From contig JYJN01000116.1 in NCBI GenBank assembly GCA_003263845.1, forward strand, positions 1 through 63,436: a stretch of DNA of 63,436 bases, given 5' to 3'. This document shows positions 1 to 11,040 of this stretch, in pieces; position 1 is the first letter of the stretch; every line of letters starts with the position of its first letter. Both the position numbers and the translations under genes were made by a program. Source of the DNA: Vibrio aestivus. GTDB lineage: Bacteria; Pseudomonadota; Gammaproteobacteria; Enterobacterales; Vibrionaceae. The notes beneath the pieces were generated by a model. It saw only the letters and a list, made by a program, of their open reading frames with translations. It did no database searches and was not told the origin of the DNA.

Positions 1-1589
1 ACTGTCGATTGCTGCGTCTTCGCTGCGAGCGAACGCACCTCGTCGGCTACCACTGCAAATCCTCGGCCTTGCTCACCGGCACGAGCAGCTTCGATTGCCG
101 CATTGAGTGCTAGAAGGTTGGTTTGTTCTGAAATGGAGTTGATCACTTCTACCACAGTACCAATCTCAACCGAGTACTCTTGCAACTGATTGACAATTTT
201 AGACGTTTCATCAATCGAACTTTCTACTTTACGTGAGACTTCATCTGATGAATCCAGTGAACGACTGCCTTCTTGTACATTGTTGGACGCATCGGATGCA
301 GCCGTCTCTGCATTAGCCGCGTTATTACTCACTTCACTTGCTGTACTCGACAGCTCACTGATGGCGGTAGAAATCTGCTCCATCTGACTAAGTTCTTGCT
401 GCGCGTTATTCTCAGTGGTCGTCATTAAAGAGGCGAGCTCATTGGCTTCGGAAGTCACGCGGTCGGAGATTTGGTGGAAGCCTTCAATAATACGGCGCAA
501 TTCTAAGCGCATTTGCAGAATATTGGCGTAAATTCCGGTCTCTTTGCCTGTGACTTCAATATTGGTAGAAAGATTACCAGAGGCAACTTCTGCCACGATC
601 TCTTGAATGTCGCTTGGTTCACCGCCAACCACTTTCAGCACACTGCGATAAATCGCAATGGCAATCGCGAGTGCAATGGCAATAACAATAATTGACATGA
701 CGCTAAGAATGACTTGAGCACTGTTAAAGCGATCTACCATCGCAGGCCCTAGCTTGTCTTGCTCCGATTTCGTTGCCAGCTTGATCTCTTCAATGGTTCT
801 TGCTGCTGATGCACCAACAACGTCTAACGTCCCGGCAATAATGCCATTTCTGGTATTAATGGTTTCTACGACAGAGGTGAAAGTCGATCGATATATTTCA
901 AAGGCTTCGACCATTTCGTTTTTAGTCGCTTTTTGCTTGGAGCTTCTGAGCTTTGAAGTGACTTCGCGAGAAATATTGGCCACATAATCAAATTCTTTGT
1001 AAGCGCGGTCAGCGTCAGATTGAGCATTGGTCGTTAGAAACTTAGAAGCGTATAAACGAGCGAGAAGTATGTGCTGCTGAAGTTCACCCGCGATAACAGC
1101 AACCTCTAAATCATTCTCGGCCGCCGCTTGTTCCATCAAAGTAGTGACCGCTTTACGCATGGTGAGACCTGATGGATCGAGCTGTTCTTTTACTAACACA
1201 TTGCGCTGACTGATTAGGTTGGTGACTTCGGAGAAGCCCTGCCTGTATTGCCTTAGCTGGTCTTGGATTGAAACAAACTCGTTTTTATGAATGTCATCAA
1301 TGTGAGAGTCGAGAACTTGCTGAATCAATTGAAGCGAAGTATCAAGGCGTTTGTTCAGTTCATCGATATTTTTTGCATCAGTACTCTTGATGTATTTCAA
1401 TGCGGCTAAGCGAGCTTCAAGAATATTGGCCTGAATTCGACCTGTAGACACGCTGGTCAGCGCGAGTCCGCGGTAAGAATTGAAACCATCACTGGATTGG
1501 TAGAAACGATATGAGGCGACGACGGATATCACTAAAATAAGCCCTAGGATCACGCCAAATCCTAAGGTTAATAATTTTTTTAAGCTCAT
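1..1589 (-). CDS. Methyl-accepting chemotaxis protein (3' end beyond window)
   Basis: About 530 N-terminal residues of a chemoreceptor read on the minus strand from an ATG at 1589-1587; the frame stays open to the window edge. TM1 lies at roughly residues 8-28 ([20 protein letters not shown]), a helical periplasmic sensor follows, and TM2 lies at about 293-314 ([19 protein letters not shown]). A short HAMP-like stretch and the methyl-accepting coiled coil come next. The conserved signalling tip ([20 protein letters not shown], then [10 protein letters not shown]) is just inside the edge. The sensor is all-helical and resembles the HBM/four-helix type by appearance only. It would bind CheW and CheA at the inner membrane. 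The ligand cannot be read from the sequence. The CBS-pair gene lies upstream in the same orientation with its own terminator. Confidence 0.95.
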   Translation of the reverse strand, partial: MSLKKLLTLGFGVILGLILVISVVASYRFYQSSDGFNSYRGLALTSVSTGRIQANILEARLAALKYIKSTDAKNIDELNKRLDTSLQLIQQVLDSHIDDIHKNEFVSIQDQLRQYRQGFSEVTNLISQRNVLVKEQLDPSGLTMRKAVTTLMEQAAAENDLEVAVIAGELQQHILLARLYASKFLTTNAQSDADRAYKEFDYVANISREVTSKLRSSKQKATKNEMVEAFEIYRSTFTSVVETINTRNGIIAGTLDVVGASAARTIEEIKLATKSEQDKLGPAMVDRFNSAQVILSVMSIIVIAIALAIAIAIYRSVLKVVGGEPSDIQEIVAEVASGNLSTNIEVTGKETGIYANILQMRLELRRIIEGFHQISDRVTSEANELASLMTTTENNAQQELSQMEQISTAISELSSTASEVSNNAANAETAASDASNNVQEGSRSLDSSDEVSRKVESSIDETSKIVNQLQEYSVEIGTVVEVINSISEQTNLLALNAAIEAARAGEQGRGFAVVADEVRSLAAKTQQST

Positions 1590-1726
1590 ACCAACTCCCT
1601 TTGTGTGTTTATGGATTACTAAGCTTGAAACTGACGGGATGTGGAACGTTATTAATATAAGAGTAGATAAAGTATAAACAAGATAAATGAGCTTGCACGG
1701 TTTGGGCGTACAAAATCAGCAAGTTC

Positions 1727-1760
1727 AAAAAAAAGCCCCTCTAAAGTAGTAGGCGCTTTT
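1727..1760 (-). terminator. Probable terminator of the CBS-pair gene
   Basis: Read on the minus strand, a stem of AAAAGCGCCT against AGGGGCTTTT (one mismatch) runs into a T tract. It sits about 80 bp past the stop codon of the CBS gene and before the chemoreceptor start, so it separates the two minus-strand genes. Confidence 0.6.
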
Positions 1761-1838
1761 CATTGTGTCGACGCGTCTCGACAATCACTTCTCATCTCTG
1801 AGGTTTGGTCTGTAATAGTCAAAGTTAACAACCGATTA

Positions 1839-2281
1839 TTACAATCCGGTTTCTATTGGTTCGATTTCTTCTTGGAGTTCTAATAAGTTGATCGCGATCG
1901 CGACGAAGTCACTGTCGGTGATAATGCCGACCAACTTGTTGTCTTCTACCACAGGTAAGCAGCCAATTTTGTGCTTCTGCATGTACATCGCGCTCTGTTT
2001 TAACCCTGCTTTTGGTGTGACGCTACTAATGCTGTCATGCATGAGCTCATTAAGGGGGTATTAAGTGTGTATGACTGATCTTTGGGAAGCTTCTGTAGGC
2101 TTGACTCTTGTGCGGCCAGAACGTCCCGCTGCGTGACTATGCCTAACAAGTGTGTTTGTTCATCAACGATAGGAATATGACGAATATCCAGCGCTTCCAT
2201 CATGTCTTTTGCATCCGATAAAGTGTGTGAGCGTAACAAGGTGTGCGGGTTCCTTGTCATCATATCTTCGACCTTAATCAT
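1839..2281 (-). CDS. CBS-domain pair protein, apparent 1-nt frameshift
   Basis: Small stand-alone Bateman module of about 147 residues. The start is ATG 2281-2279, preceded by a strong AGGAGG ribosome site; the protein begins MIKVEDMMTRNPHTLL. CBS1 (ALDIRHIPIVDE, LLGIVTQRDVL) and CBS2 (HKIGCLPVVEDNKLVGIITD) lie in different frames. The break is at the G run 2054-2058: six G instead of five would make the minus strand read NTPLNELMHDS straight into CBS2. CBS pairs bind adenine nucleotides and act as energy sensors; no partner domain is present here. An upstream in-frame extension to 2338 is rejected because it has no ribosome site and enters a repeat. A real pseudogene is possible but less likely given the same lesion in many neighbours. 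Confidence 0.85.
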
Positions 2282-2304
2282 GCTGACCTCCTGATTTTTA
2301 TATG

Positions 2305-2372
2305 TATACCTAAGTAACCTCAAAGCGAATAACTGCACTAAGAACCCCGCATCTTGAAGTCACTTGGGTATA
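2305..2372. repeat. Short inverted-end element, same ends as the 267-bp repeat
   Basis: Left end TATACCTAAGTAACCTCAA (2305-2323). The right end (2349-2372), read on the minus strand, begins TATACCCAAGTGACTTCAAG. Both match the terminal repeats of the neighbouring longer element, so this looks like a minimal or internally deleted copy. It lies directly upstream of the CBS gene and probably overlaps its promoter region. Confidence 0.6.
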
Positions 2373-2462
2373 CAGTTTTACTATAGTTTCTTTCTCCGTT
2401 TTTAAATGCGACCTAGTTCGTTTTGCGCGCTATTTTTCCAAGAATCCGACTTAAACTTGATC

Positions 2463-2729
2463 TATACCCAAGTGACTTCAAGATGCAGTATTCAGAGCGG
2501 TGTCATGGGTTCAAGTTCAAGGCAAATGACCCAGCGGAATAACGGGTTCTTTCCAAGTCATTTAACGTAGAAATTGAATCCGTGACACGCTCCCGAAGGG
2601 CGAGTTTGCCTAGCTTGCACACTTTGTTAACGATTCTCAATTTTGAACCACTAGATTGTCGAATCGTTGCCGCGTCTGCAAACTAGGCAATTCTCGCTGA
2701 ACCACGCATCTTGAGGTTACTTGGGTATA
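2463..2729. repeat. 267-bp inverted-repeat (MITE-like) element
   Basis: The 24-nt ends are inverted: 2463-2486 starts TATACCCAAGTGACTTCAAG, and 2706-2729 read on the minus strand starts TATACCCAAGTAACCTCAAG, 22 of 24 positions matching. Inside is a second, nested inverted repeat: GAGTTTGCCTAGCTTGCA near 2602-2619 against CTGCAAACTAGGCAATTCTC near 2677-2696. AACGATTC (2629-2636) and GAATCGTT (2660-2667) pair within that. The whole would fold as a long cruciform or RNA hairpin. No coding capacity. Similar 'TATACCCAAGT...CTTGAGGT' ends are, from memory, common between Vibrio genes. Confidence 0.65.
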
Positions 2730-2875
2730 AGTTATTTTTCTCATTTGTTGCAGTTGTAAACAATTTTCTAGGGCTAATACCTATTGACAAACCTTGCTAT
2801 TAAATTCAGGGAATCTATACTGTTCGGCTGCGCAAAATAGCGGACTATTTCACTCAATCAGGCACGACGAAAACC

Positions 2876-3927
2876 ATGCAAGTTTCAGATTTTCACTTTG
2901 ATCTTCCCGATGAGCTTATTGCTCGTTACCCGCAACCAGAACGCACTGCGAGCCGTCTACTGCAGTTAAATGGCAATAGCGGCGAACTTACGGATGGCAC
3001 GTTTAAAGATGTGCTTGATCAAGTACAGCCAGGTGACTTGATGGTGTTCAATAACACTCGTGTTATTCCAGCTCGTATTTTTGGCCGTAAAGCGTCTGGC
3101 GGTAAGCTAGAAGTATTGGTTGAGCGAATGATTGATAACAAGAGCATCTTGGCTCATGTTCGCTGTTCAAAATCACCAAAACCAGGAACGACATTGTTCT
3201 TAGGTGAAAATGATGAATATCAAGCAGAGATGGTTGCTCGACATGACGCGCTGTTTGAAATTCGTTTCGACTCAGACCGAGCAGTGTTAGATATCCTTAA
3301 TGATGTTGCCATATGCCACTTCCACCTTATATCGACCGCCCAGACGAAGATAGCGATAAAGAACGTTATCAAACGGTTTACAACGCCAAACCTGGCGCGG
3401 TAGCGGCGCCAACGGCAGGCTTGCACTTTGATGATGCGTTGATGGAAGCCATAAAAGAGAAAGGTGTTGAACTTGCGTACGTTACTCTGCACGTTGGTGC
3501 GGGTACATTCCAACCAGTAAAAGTCGACAACATCAACGATCATCACATGCATGCCGAGTACGTTGAAGTACCGCAAGAAGTGGTTGAAGCTATTGCTGCT
3601 ACGAAAGCGCGTGGTGGCCGCATTATTGCAGTAGGTACAACATCAGTTCGCTCTTTAGAGAGTGCAGCGCAAGATGCCCTAAAAAATGGCACTGAACTGG
3701 TACCATTCTTCGGCGATACTGAAATCTTCATCTACCCAGGTTATGAATATCAGCTTGTGGATTGCTTGATCACGAATTTCCATTTGCCAGAATCAACGCT
3801 CATCATGTTAGTGAGTGCGTTTGTTGGCTATGAGAACACAATGAACGCGTATAAGCATGCGGTAGAAAACCAATACCGTTTCTTCTCATACGGCGATTCA
3901 ATGTTCATCCAAAAGAAAACTGTTTAG
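2876..3927 (+). CDS. queA: S-adenosylmethionine:tRNA ribosyltransferase-isomerase, apparent 1-nt frameshift
   Basis: QueA transfers and isomerises the ribosyl group of AdoMet onto preQ1 at tRNA position 34, giving epoxyqueuosine. Next to tgt it forms the usual queuosine pair. The N-terminal frame ([20 protein letters not shown]) is typical, with [15 protein letters not shown] at about residues 59-73. It breaks after ILNDV. The second frame continues [20 protein letters not shown] and [12 protein letters not shown]. One added G at 3308 (TTGCC to TTGGCC) joins them into about 350 residues, the normal family length. Strict single-copy housekeeping content argues for a sequencing error. Confidence 0.93.
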
Positions 3928-4067
3928 CAGACCTTAAAATTTACGAGTGCTAGCATTACGCTAGGAGATAGGTAGGCCTATTTCTCGCAAGGAACGAGCG
4001 ACCGCTCCATTTTGGGCTTACGCCCACAATTAAACGTCAGACTGTTTCTCTGACAATCGGAGGCTTC

Positions 4068-5197
<1,130 letters not shown>

Positions 5198-5320
5198 TTA
5201 TTCATCTAGTCGTGGTTTTTGAGAGGTCGCTCTCTTTATAGGGCGGCCATCGCTTGAATTTAACGGCTTTGTCCCAATTTGTTGGTTTATTAATAAAAAT
5301 AGTTACAGAGGATATTTTTA

Positions 5321-5650
5321 ATGTTTATTTCTCAGGCTCACGCTGCAGCAGAAGGCGCACCAGCTGGTGGTGGTTTCGAAATGATTATCATGCTTGGTAT
5401 GTTCGCGGTTATTTTCTACTTCATGATCTACCGCCCACAAGCGAAACGTGTAAAAGAGCACAAGAACCTAATGTCTGCTATGGGCAAGGGTGATGAAGTT
5501 CTAACAAGCGGTGGCCTAGTAGGTAAAATCACTAAGATCGCTGAAGACAACGATTACATCACAATCGAGCTTAACTCAAACAACGAAGTAGTGATCAAGA
5601 AAGACTTCGTTACTGCAGTGCTACCAAAAGGTACGCTTAAATCTCTATAA
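5321..5650 (+). CDS. yajC: Sec translocon accessory subunit YajC
   Basis: 109-residue single-span inner-membrane protein. The start MFISQAHAAAEGAPAGGG precedes one TM segment at about residues 20-40 (IIMLGMFAVIFYFMIYRPQ), followed by the typical basic QAKRVKEHKNLM and a small soluble domain (GDEVLTSGGLVGKI). YajC associates with SecDF to assist protein export. It lies between tgt and secD, 19 bp before secD, the standard gammaproteobacterial arrangement. The alternative longer frame starting at 5254 is out of phase and is a shadow. Confidence 0.96.
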   Translation: MFISQAHAAAEGAPAGGGFEMIIMLGMFAVIFYFMIYRPQAKRVKEHKNLMSAMGKGDEVLTSGGLVGKITKIAEDNDYITIELNSNNEVVIKKDFVTAVLPKGTLKSL

Positions 5651-5669
5651 ACAGTAGAGGAACCTCGCT

Positions 5670-7526
5670 GTGCTAAACCGTTATCCATTATGGAAGTACT
5701 TGATGGTGATTATAACGATCGCTGTCGCTGCTTTGTACGCACTTCCAAATATCTACGGTGAAGATCCAGCAGTTCAAGTTACAGGGGCGCGTGGCGCCTC
5801 TGTTGATCTGTCAACGCTGGACACTGTCACCAAAGCTCTTGAAAAAGAGTCTCTCACTCACAAATCTATTGCTCTCGAAAACGGCTCTATCTTCGTACGC
5901 TTCAACGACACCGATACACAAATCAGTGCACGTGACATCATCAGCGAAGCCGTTGGTAGCGACAAAATTGTTGCCCTAAACTTAGCACCCGCGACTCCAG
6001 ATTGGTTAGAAGCGATTGGCGGCGCGCCAATGAAGCTAGGTCTTGACCTTCGTGGTGGTGTTCACTTCTTGATGGAAGTGGATATGGATGCTGCGATGGA
6101 GAAGTTGGTTACCCAACAAGAAGAAGCTTTCCGTAGCGAACTTCGTGAAGAGCGTATTCGTTACCGCTCAATTCGTCCATCGGGTAAAGATGCGGTTGAA
6201 GTACTGCTGCGCGATGCTGAGCAGTTAGCAGACGCTAAGCGAGTTCTAGAGTCTAAGCACCCTGACATGACTTTTGTTGATTCGGACTCAAATGGCCGTT
6301 TTGCACTAACAGCAAGCTTCCGAGAAGAGCGTCTTCAAGAGATCCGCAACTACGCCGTTAACCAGAACATCACCATTCTACGTAACCGTGTAAACGAACT
6401 GGGTGTTGCTGAGCCACTGGTTCAACGTCAAGGTGCAAGCCGTATTGTAGTTGAGCTTCCAGGTGTTCAAGATACTGCTCGTGCGAAGGAGATCCTTGGT
6501 GCCACTGCAACGCTAGAATTCCGTGAAGTTGACGATAAAGCTGACCTTTCAGCTGCAGCTTCTGGCCGGGCGCCAGCTGGTAGCGATATCAAACAAGATC
6601 GTGATGGTCGACCTGTTGTTGTTAAGAAACGCGTCATTCTTGGTGGATCAAGCATCACCGATGCAAGCTCAAGCGTTGATGAGTATGGTCGCCCGCAAGT
6701 TAACATCTCACTAGATAGTGAAGGTGGTAACAAGATGTCAGCGTTCTCTCGCCAGAACATCGGTAAGCTAATGGCTACCGTATTTGCTGAGTACAAAGAC
6801 AGTGGCCGTAAAACGCCAGAAGGCCGCGTGATTCTAACTAAACACGAAGAAGTGATTAACCAAGCGACGATTCAGTCTGCACTTGGTCGTAACTTCCGTA
6901 TCACAGGCATTGATTCAGCAGCAGAAGCGCATAACCTAGCACTTCTACTACGTGCGGGTGCTTTGATTGCGCCTATCTCGATTGTCGAAGAACGTACGAT
7001 TGGTCCATCTATGGGTCAGCAGAACATCGATATGGGTATCAAGGCGTGTATCTACGGCATGATTGCTGTAATGCTGTTTACTCTGATGTACTACCGTAAG
7101 TTTGGCCTTATCGCCAACGTTGCATTGATGGTGAACTTGGTTCTAATCATTGGTGTGATGTCTATGATTCCAGGAGCTACGATGACGCTGCCGGGGATTG
7201 CCGGTATTGTACTGACGGTCGGTATGGCAGTAGATGCCAACGTATTGATTTTCGAGCGGATACGTGAAGAGCTTCGTGACGGGCGTAACCCGCAACAAGC
7301 GATTCACCAAGGCTACGCGAATGCATTCAGTACCATCGCTGATGCCAATATCACTACGCTAATTACAGCCATCATTCTGTTTGCTGTAGGTACAGGTGCT
7401 ATTAAAGGCTTCGCGGTAACTCTGTCTATCGGTATCTTAACCTCTATGTTTACTGCCATCATTGGTACACGTTGTGTCGTGAACCTAATGTACGGCGGCA
7501 AGCGCGTAGATAAACTGTCGATCTAA
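5670..7526 (+). CDS. secD: Protein translocase subunit SecD
   Basis: 618 residues, GTG start ([20 protein letters not shown]). One N-terminal TM segment precedes the large periplasmic P1 domain, with the SecD signature [17 protein letters not shown] near residue 125. Five further TM segments fill the C-terminal third ([39 protein letters not shown]). SecDF uses the proton or sodium motive force to pull secretory proteins into the periplasm and complete SecA-driven export. Followed by secF after 14 bp. Intact, normal length. Confidence 0.98.
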   Translation: MLNRYPLWKYLMVIITIAVAALYALPNIYGEDPAVQVTGARGASVDLSTLDTVTKALEKESLTHKSIALENGSIFVRFNDTDTQISARDIISEAVGSDKIVALNLAPATPDWLEAIGGAPMKLGLDLRGGVHFLMEVDMDAAMEKLVTQQEEAFRSELREERIRYRSIRPSGKDAVEVLLRDAEQLADAKRVLESKHPDMTFVDSDSNGRFALTASFREERLQEIRNYAVNQNITILRNRVNELGVAEPLVQRQGASRIVVELPGVQDTARAKEILGATATLEFREVDDKADLSAAASGRAPAGSDIKQDRDGRPVVVKKRVILGGSSITDASSSVDEYGRPQVNISLDSEGGNKMSAFSRQNIGKLMATVFAEYKDSGRKTPEGRVILTKHEEVINQATIQSALGRNFRITGIDSAAEAHNLALLLRAGALIAPISIVEERTIGPSMGQQNIDMGIKACIYGMIAVMLFTLMYYRKFGLIANVALMVNLVLIIGVMSMIPGATMTLPGIAGIVLTVGMAVDANVLIFERIREELRDGRNPQQAIHQGYANAFSTIADANITTLITAIILFAVGTGAIKGFAVTLSIGILTSMFTAIIGTRCVVNLMYGGKRVDKLSI

Positions 7527-7540
7527 GGCTAGGAATTATT

Positions 7541-8488
7541 ATGTTTCAAATTCTAAAAGCAGATAAAGCGATCGACTTTATGCGTTGGTCGAAGATCGCC
7601 TTTGTACTTTCTATCTTGGCGATCGGCGCATCTATCTTTACGCTTTCAACTAAGTGGTTGAACTGGGGCCTAGACTTCACAGGCGGTACCTTGATTGAGG
7701 TGGGTTTTGAACAACCTGCAAATCTTGAACTAATTCGTGAAGCGCTTGAAGCAGAAGGCTTTGGCGATGCAACCGTTCAGAACTTTGGTTCCGCACGTGA
7801 TGTGATGGTTCGCTTGCGCCCTCGTGAAGGTGTGGCTGGTGAAACTCTAGGTAACCAAATCTTAGATGCAATTAAAGATGGCACGGGCGAAAGCGTAGAG
7901 ATGCGTCGTATCGAGTTCGTTGGCCCGAACGTGGGTGATGAGCTGACAGAAGCGGGTGGTCTTGCGATCCTTGTGTCTCTTATCTGTATCTTGATTTACG
8001 TCTCAATGCGATTTGAGTGGCGTTTGGCGGCCGGTGCGGTAATGGCACTAACCCACGATGTTATCATCACATTAGGTATCTTCTCGCTTCTACAGGTTGA
8101 AGTTGACCTAACTATCGTTGCGGCATTGCTGACGGTTGTGGGTTACTCACTCAACGATACCATCGTTGTATTTGACCGTATTCGTGAGAACTTCCGCAAG
8201 ATGCGTAAAGGTGAGCCAGTGGATGTGATGAACAACTCTGTGACACAAACACTGAGCCGTACTTTGATCACCTCTGGTACGACTTTGTTTGTAGTGATTG
8301 CTCTGTTTACACAGGGTGGTGCTATGATTCACGGTTTTGCTCTCGCACTACTACTGGGTATCACAGTGGGTACTTACTCTTCTATCTACGTTGCATCCGC
8401 ACTAGCACTTAAGCTTGGCGTGAGCAAAGAGCACCTGATGCCACCACAAGTGGAGAAGGAAGGCGAAGAGTTCGAAGAGATGCCTTAA
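7541..8488 (+). CDS. secF: Protein translocase subunit SecF
   Basis: 315 residues with six predicted TM segments. The P1 domain carries WGLDFTGGTLIEVGFE. The membrane core has VGYSLNDTIVVFDRIRENFR, matching the Sec[15 protein letters not shown] motif. It forms the SecDF complex with the gene immediately upstream and ends the tgt-yajC-secD-secF unit. A strong terminator follows 20 bp after the stop. Confidence 0.98.
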   Translation: MFQILKADKAIDFMRWSKIAFVLSILAIGASIFTLSTKWLNWGLDFTGGTLIEVGFEQPANLELIREALEAEGFGDATVQNFGSARDVMVRLRPREGVAGETLGNQILDAIKDGTGESVEMRRIEFVGPNVGDELTEAGGLAILVSLICILIYVSMRFEWRLAAGAVMALTHDVIITLGIFSLLQVEVDLTIVAALLTVVGYSLNDTIVVFDRIRENFRKMRKGEPVDVMNNSVTQTLSRTLITSGTTLFVVIALFTQGGAMIHGFALALLLGITVGTYSSIYVASALALKLGVSKEHLMPPQVEKEGEEFEEMP

Positions 8489-8507
8489 CGAACATTCCTG
8501 TTCTATG

Positions 8508-8537
8508 AAAAACCGCTGCCAATGCAGCGGTTTTTTT
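8508..8537 (+). terminator. Rho-independent terminator after secF
   Basis: AACCGCTGCCAATGCAGCGG folds into a GC-rich hairpin with a 5' A tract and seven T downstream. It ends the queA/tgt-secF transcription unit. Confidence 0.9.
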
Positions 8538-8575
8538 ATGTCTCTAACTCTAACCTTTATTCTGTCGCTATAAAC

Positions 8576-8608
8576 AAAAAGCCCTCATGCATGAGCATGA
8601 GGGCTTTT
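8576..8608 (-). terminator. Terminator after suhB (bidirectional-looking)
   Basis: GCCCTCATGC against GCATGAGGGC is flanked by five A on the left and TTTT on the right, so it can act both ways. It lies 70 bp past the suhB stop on the minus strand. Confidence 0.8.
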
Positions 8609-8678
8609 GGGTAATCAGCGTGACGGGCTATTGATTACTTAGCGATCGGTTTCAAACGGACGCTATGTCAGGACTCTG

Positions 8679-9482
8679 TTACTTAAGAATCGCAGAGTTA
8701 CCGTTTTCACGGATGTGCTTAAGCATAGACTTAACGCCACGAGCGCTTGAAGCAACGATGTTGCCAGAAGTCATATAGTCAGTGCCGCCAGCGAAGTCTG
8801 TTAGGATTGCACCTGCTTCACGAGCGATAAGCTCACCAGCAGCTAGGTCCCAAGGCTTAAGACCAAGCTCGAAGTAACCATCAACGCGGCCAGCTGCAAG
8901 GTAACATAGGTCAAGAGCAGCAGAACCTTGGCGACGGAAATCAGCACAGTCGATGAATAGAGAAGACATGATCTTGAAGTAAGATTCAGAGTGCTGCTTC
9001 TGCTTGAATGGGAAGCCTGTTGCTAGAACAGTGCCTTGTAGATCTTTAAGTTGCTTAACACGGATACGAGCGTTGTTTAGCTGTGCACCTGCACCACGTT
9101 GAGCCGTGAACAGTTCGTTAAGCATTGGATCGTATACACAAGCAACTTCAGTTTTGCCTTTAATACGAACAGCGATAGATACAGAGAAGTGAGGCAAACC
9201 TTTTACAAAGTTTGTCGTTCCATCCAGTGGGTCGATGATCCATTGTACGTCGCTATCTTTACCTTCGATAAGGCCGTTTTCTTCAGCAACGATTGAGTGC
9301 TCTGGGTAAGAGTTCTTGATCGTATCAATAATGATAGCTTCTGCTTCTTTGTCTACGTTAGTAACAAAGTCATTTGTACCTTTCTGAGTTGATTCGATTT
9401 TCTCAGAGTTTTCTAGCGATTTTGCAATATGATTGCCTGCTTTTCGCGCAGCGCGAATAGCAATGTTTAGCATTGGATGCAT
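8679..9482 (-). CDS. suhB: Inositol-1-monophosphatase / Nus-factor SuhB
   Basis: 267 residues from ATG 9482 ([20 protein letters not shown]), chosen because E. coli SuhB starts at the same place; an open extension to 9536 is not supported. Magnesium-binding signatures are present: EENG, then [20 protein letters not shown], and the C-terminal [15 protein letters not shown]. The family hydrolyses inositol monophosphate. In E. coli SuhB is better known as a partner of the rRNA antitermination complex. Divergent from trmJ across 179 bp, as in E. coli. Confidence 0.96.
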   Translation of the reverse strand: MHPMLNIAIRAARKAGNHIAKSLENSEKIESTQKGTNDFVTNVDKEAEAIIIDTIKNSYPEHSIVAEENGLIEGKDSDVQWIIDPLDGTTNFVKGLPHFSVSIAVRIKGKTEVACVYDPMLNELFTAQRGAGAQLNNARIRVKQLKDLQGTVLATGFPFKQKQHSESYFKIMSSLFIDCADFRRQGSAALDLCYLAAGRVDGYFELGLKPWDLAAGELIAREAGAILTDFAGGTDYMTSGNIVASSARGVKSMLKHIRENGNSAILK

Positions 9483-9661
9483 ACAAGTTTTCCCAACGGA
9501 TGTTAAAGAACGAAAAAGCGGGCGGCAGTATACCAAAGATCTTAGAAAAGGGAAGTGGTTATTTTTTGAACTTTCAAAGTGACTTTATTAAAGGGTCTGA
9601 CCATTTTACTCAGGTATGTGATAATATCGCTCGGTTATTAATAGTGTGTTGGTTTTTGGTT

Positions 9662-10393
9662 ATGTTAGACAACGTGAAAGTTGTATTGGTGGGAACGTCT
9701 CACTCCGGAAATATTGGCTCAGCGGCACGAGCGATGAAGGTGATGGGGCTAACTCAAATGGTTCTGGTTGACCCACAGTGTGAGGTTGATGAACAAGCCC
9801 TAGCTTTGGCTGCAGGCGCCGGCGACATAGCCAGCAACGCACAAATTGTCTCTACTTTAGAAGAAGCGGTTGAAGACTGTGGTTTAGTGGTGGGATCGAG
9901 CGCTCGCTCTAGAACTTTAGAATGGCCAATGCTTGAACCACGTGAATGTGGTGAAAAGTTTGCTCAAGAAGGTAAAAAGCATCCAGTCGCGTTGGTGTTT
10001 GGTCGTGAACGCACAGGCCTTACCAATGAAGAGCTTCAAAAGTGTCATTATCATGTTTGTATTCCGGCCAACCCAGAATACAGTTCATTGAACCTTGCTA
10101 TGGCCGTGCAAACGTTAAGCTATGAAGTGCGTGTTGCTCATCTGAATGATCTTGAGAGCCAGTATTCTGTTCCAGAAGAAATTGAGTATCCACGCCATCA
10201 AGAACTAGAAATGTTCTACGAGCACCTTGAAAAAGTAATGCTTAATACCCAGTTTATCAGTAAGGAAAAGCCAGGTCAGGTGTTGAACAAACTAAGACGT
10301 TTGTTTAGCCGAGCTAGACCTGAGTCTCAAGAAATCAATATCCTACGTGGTGTTTTAACTGCGATTGAGAAGACAGTAGAGAACAAAAAATAA
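9662..10393 (+). CDS. trmJ: tRNA (cytidine/uridine-2'-O-)-methyltransferase TrmJ
   Basis: 243 residues from ATG 9662 ([20 protein letters not shown]). A much longer open frame to 9473 reaches into suhB and is not used. It is a SPOUT-class enzyme: the N-terminal Rossmann-like part has [11 protein letters not shown], the middle has [14 protein letters not shown], and the trefoil knot is at [13 protein letters not shown]. It methylates the 2'-OH of nucleotide 32 in certain tRNAs with AdoMet. It sits between suhB and the isc operon as in E. coli. Confidence 0.95.
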   Translation: MLDNVKVVLVGTSHSGNIGSAARAMKVMGLTQMVLVDPQCEVDEQALALAAGAGDIASNAQIVSTLEEAVEDCGLVVGSSARSRTLEWPMLEPRECGEKFAQEGKKHPVALVFGRERTGLTNEELQKCHYHVCIPANPEYSSLNLAMAVQTLSYEVRVAHLNDLESQYSVPEEIEYPRHQELEMFYEHLEKVMLNTQFISKEKPGQVLNKLRRLFSRARPESQEINILRGVLTAIEKTVENKK

Positions 10394-10412
10394 CCACTCA
10401 TAACGAGTGGTT
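10383..10412 (+). terminator. Weak hairpin after trmJ
   Basis: AACCACTC pairs with GAGTGGTT around a 5-nt loop, overlapping the trmJ stop and preceded by six A. There is no T tract on the plus strand, so it may only attenuate read-through into the IscR-controlled promoter just downstream. Confidence 0.4.
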
Positions 10413-10414
10413 AA

Positions 10415-10439
10415 ATACCTGACTATTTTAGTCAAATAA
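10415..10439 (+). promoter_or_regulatory. Type 1 IscR binding site, upstream copy
   Basis: Starts ATACCTGACTATTTTAGTCA and fits the type 1 IscR consensus ATASYTGACTRWWWYAGTCRGGTAT closely except at the right end. It directly abuts the second site, so the two operator centres are 25 bp apart. [2Fe-2S]-IscR bound here would repress isc transcription. Confidence 0.8.
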
Positions 10440-10464
10440 ATACTTGACCATTTTAGTCGGGTAT
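10440..10464 (+). promoter_or_regulatory. Type 1 IscR binding site overlapping the iscR promoter
   Basis: Starts ATACTTGACCATTTTAGTCG and ends GGTAT, nearly the full type 1 consensus. The embedded TTGACC can serve as the -35 element, as in the E. coli iscR promoter. It lies 43 bp upstream of the iscR ATG. This implies autorepression of iscRSUA-hscBA-fdx-iscX when Fe-S clusters are plentiful. Confidence 0.88.
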
Positions 10465-10506
10465 GAAAGAATTCCTTCCACATAAACGATGTGGATATGG
10501 TGTTAT

Positions 10507-11013
10507 ATGAGACTTACATCTAAAGGAAGATATGCGGTGACGGCAATGCTTGACGTGGCACTTCACTCGCAGCAAAACCCAGTACCATTGGCGGATATTT
10601 CAGAGCGCCAAGGAATCTCACTATCATACCTTGAGCAGCTTTTTTCGAAATTAAGAAAAGCAGGCTTGGTTGCTAGTGTACGTGGTCCTGGTGGTGGTTA
10701 TCGTCTTGGCGCAGATGCCAACACCATCGCTATCGGAACAGTTATTTCAGCAGTCGATGAATCGGTTGATGCAACAAAATGTAGTGGTAAAGGAGACTGC
10801 AACGGCGGTTCTCGTTGCCTTACACACACACTTTGGCGTGACTTGAGTTCACGCATCAGTGATTTCCTGAACAACATTACTCTTGGTGAGTTAATGGTGG
10901 ATAACGAAGTACTGGAAATCACTGAACGTCAAGACATCATCTTGGCGGCAAATCATGAATTTGCAAACAATACTAGAAGCACCAACACAATCGGTGCCAA
11001 TGTTCGCTCTTAG
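10507..11013 (+). CDS. iscR: Fe-S cluster-responsive regulator IscR
   Basis: 168 residues from ATG 10507 ([20 protein letters not shown]). An upstream in-frame start at 10489 is rejected because E. coli IscR begins exactly at [11 protein letters not shown]. Rrf2-family winged helix with recognition region [20 protein letters not shown] and wing [11 protein letters not shown]. The [2Fe-2S] ligands Cys92, Cys98, Cys104 and His107 are all present. It represses its own operon through the two sites just upstream. Confidence 0.98.
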   Translation: MRLTSKGRYAVTAMLDVALHSQQNPVPLADISERQGISLSYLEQLFSKLRKAGLVASVRGPGGGYRLGADANTIAIGTVISAVDESVDATKCSGKGDCNGGSRCLTHTLWRDLSSRISDFLNNITLGELMVDNEVLEITERQDIILAANHEFANNTRSTNTIGANVRS

Positions 11014-11040
11014 CGGCAATGTTTTACATTGGAGTAGATA

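Larger units (their letters stand above)
2282..2875. other. 594-bp gene-free stretch with inverted-repeat elements
   Basis: No credible reading frame in either direction. The stretch holds a short 68-bp inverted-end element (2305-2372), a 267-bp inverted-repeat element (2463-2729) and about 145 bp of AT-rich sequence before queA. That last part contains TTGACA (2784-2789) and TATACT (2816-2821), but their spacing is too long for one promoter. Confidence 0.7.

Noticed and set aside
2784..2821. TTGACA ... TATACT promoter for queA
   Set aside because: The 26-bp gap between elements is too long for a sigma-70 promoter.
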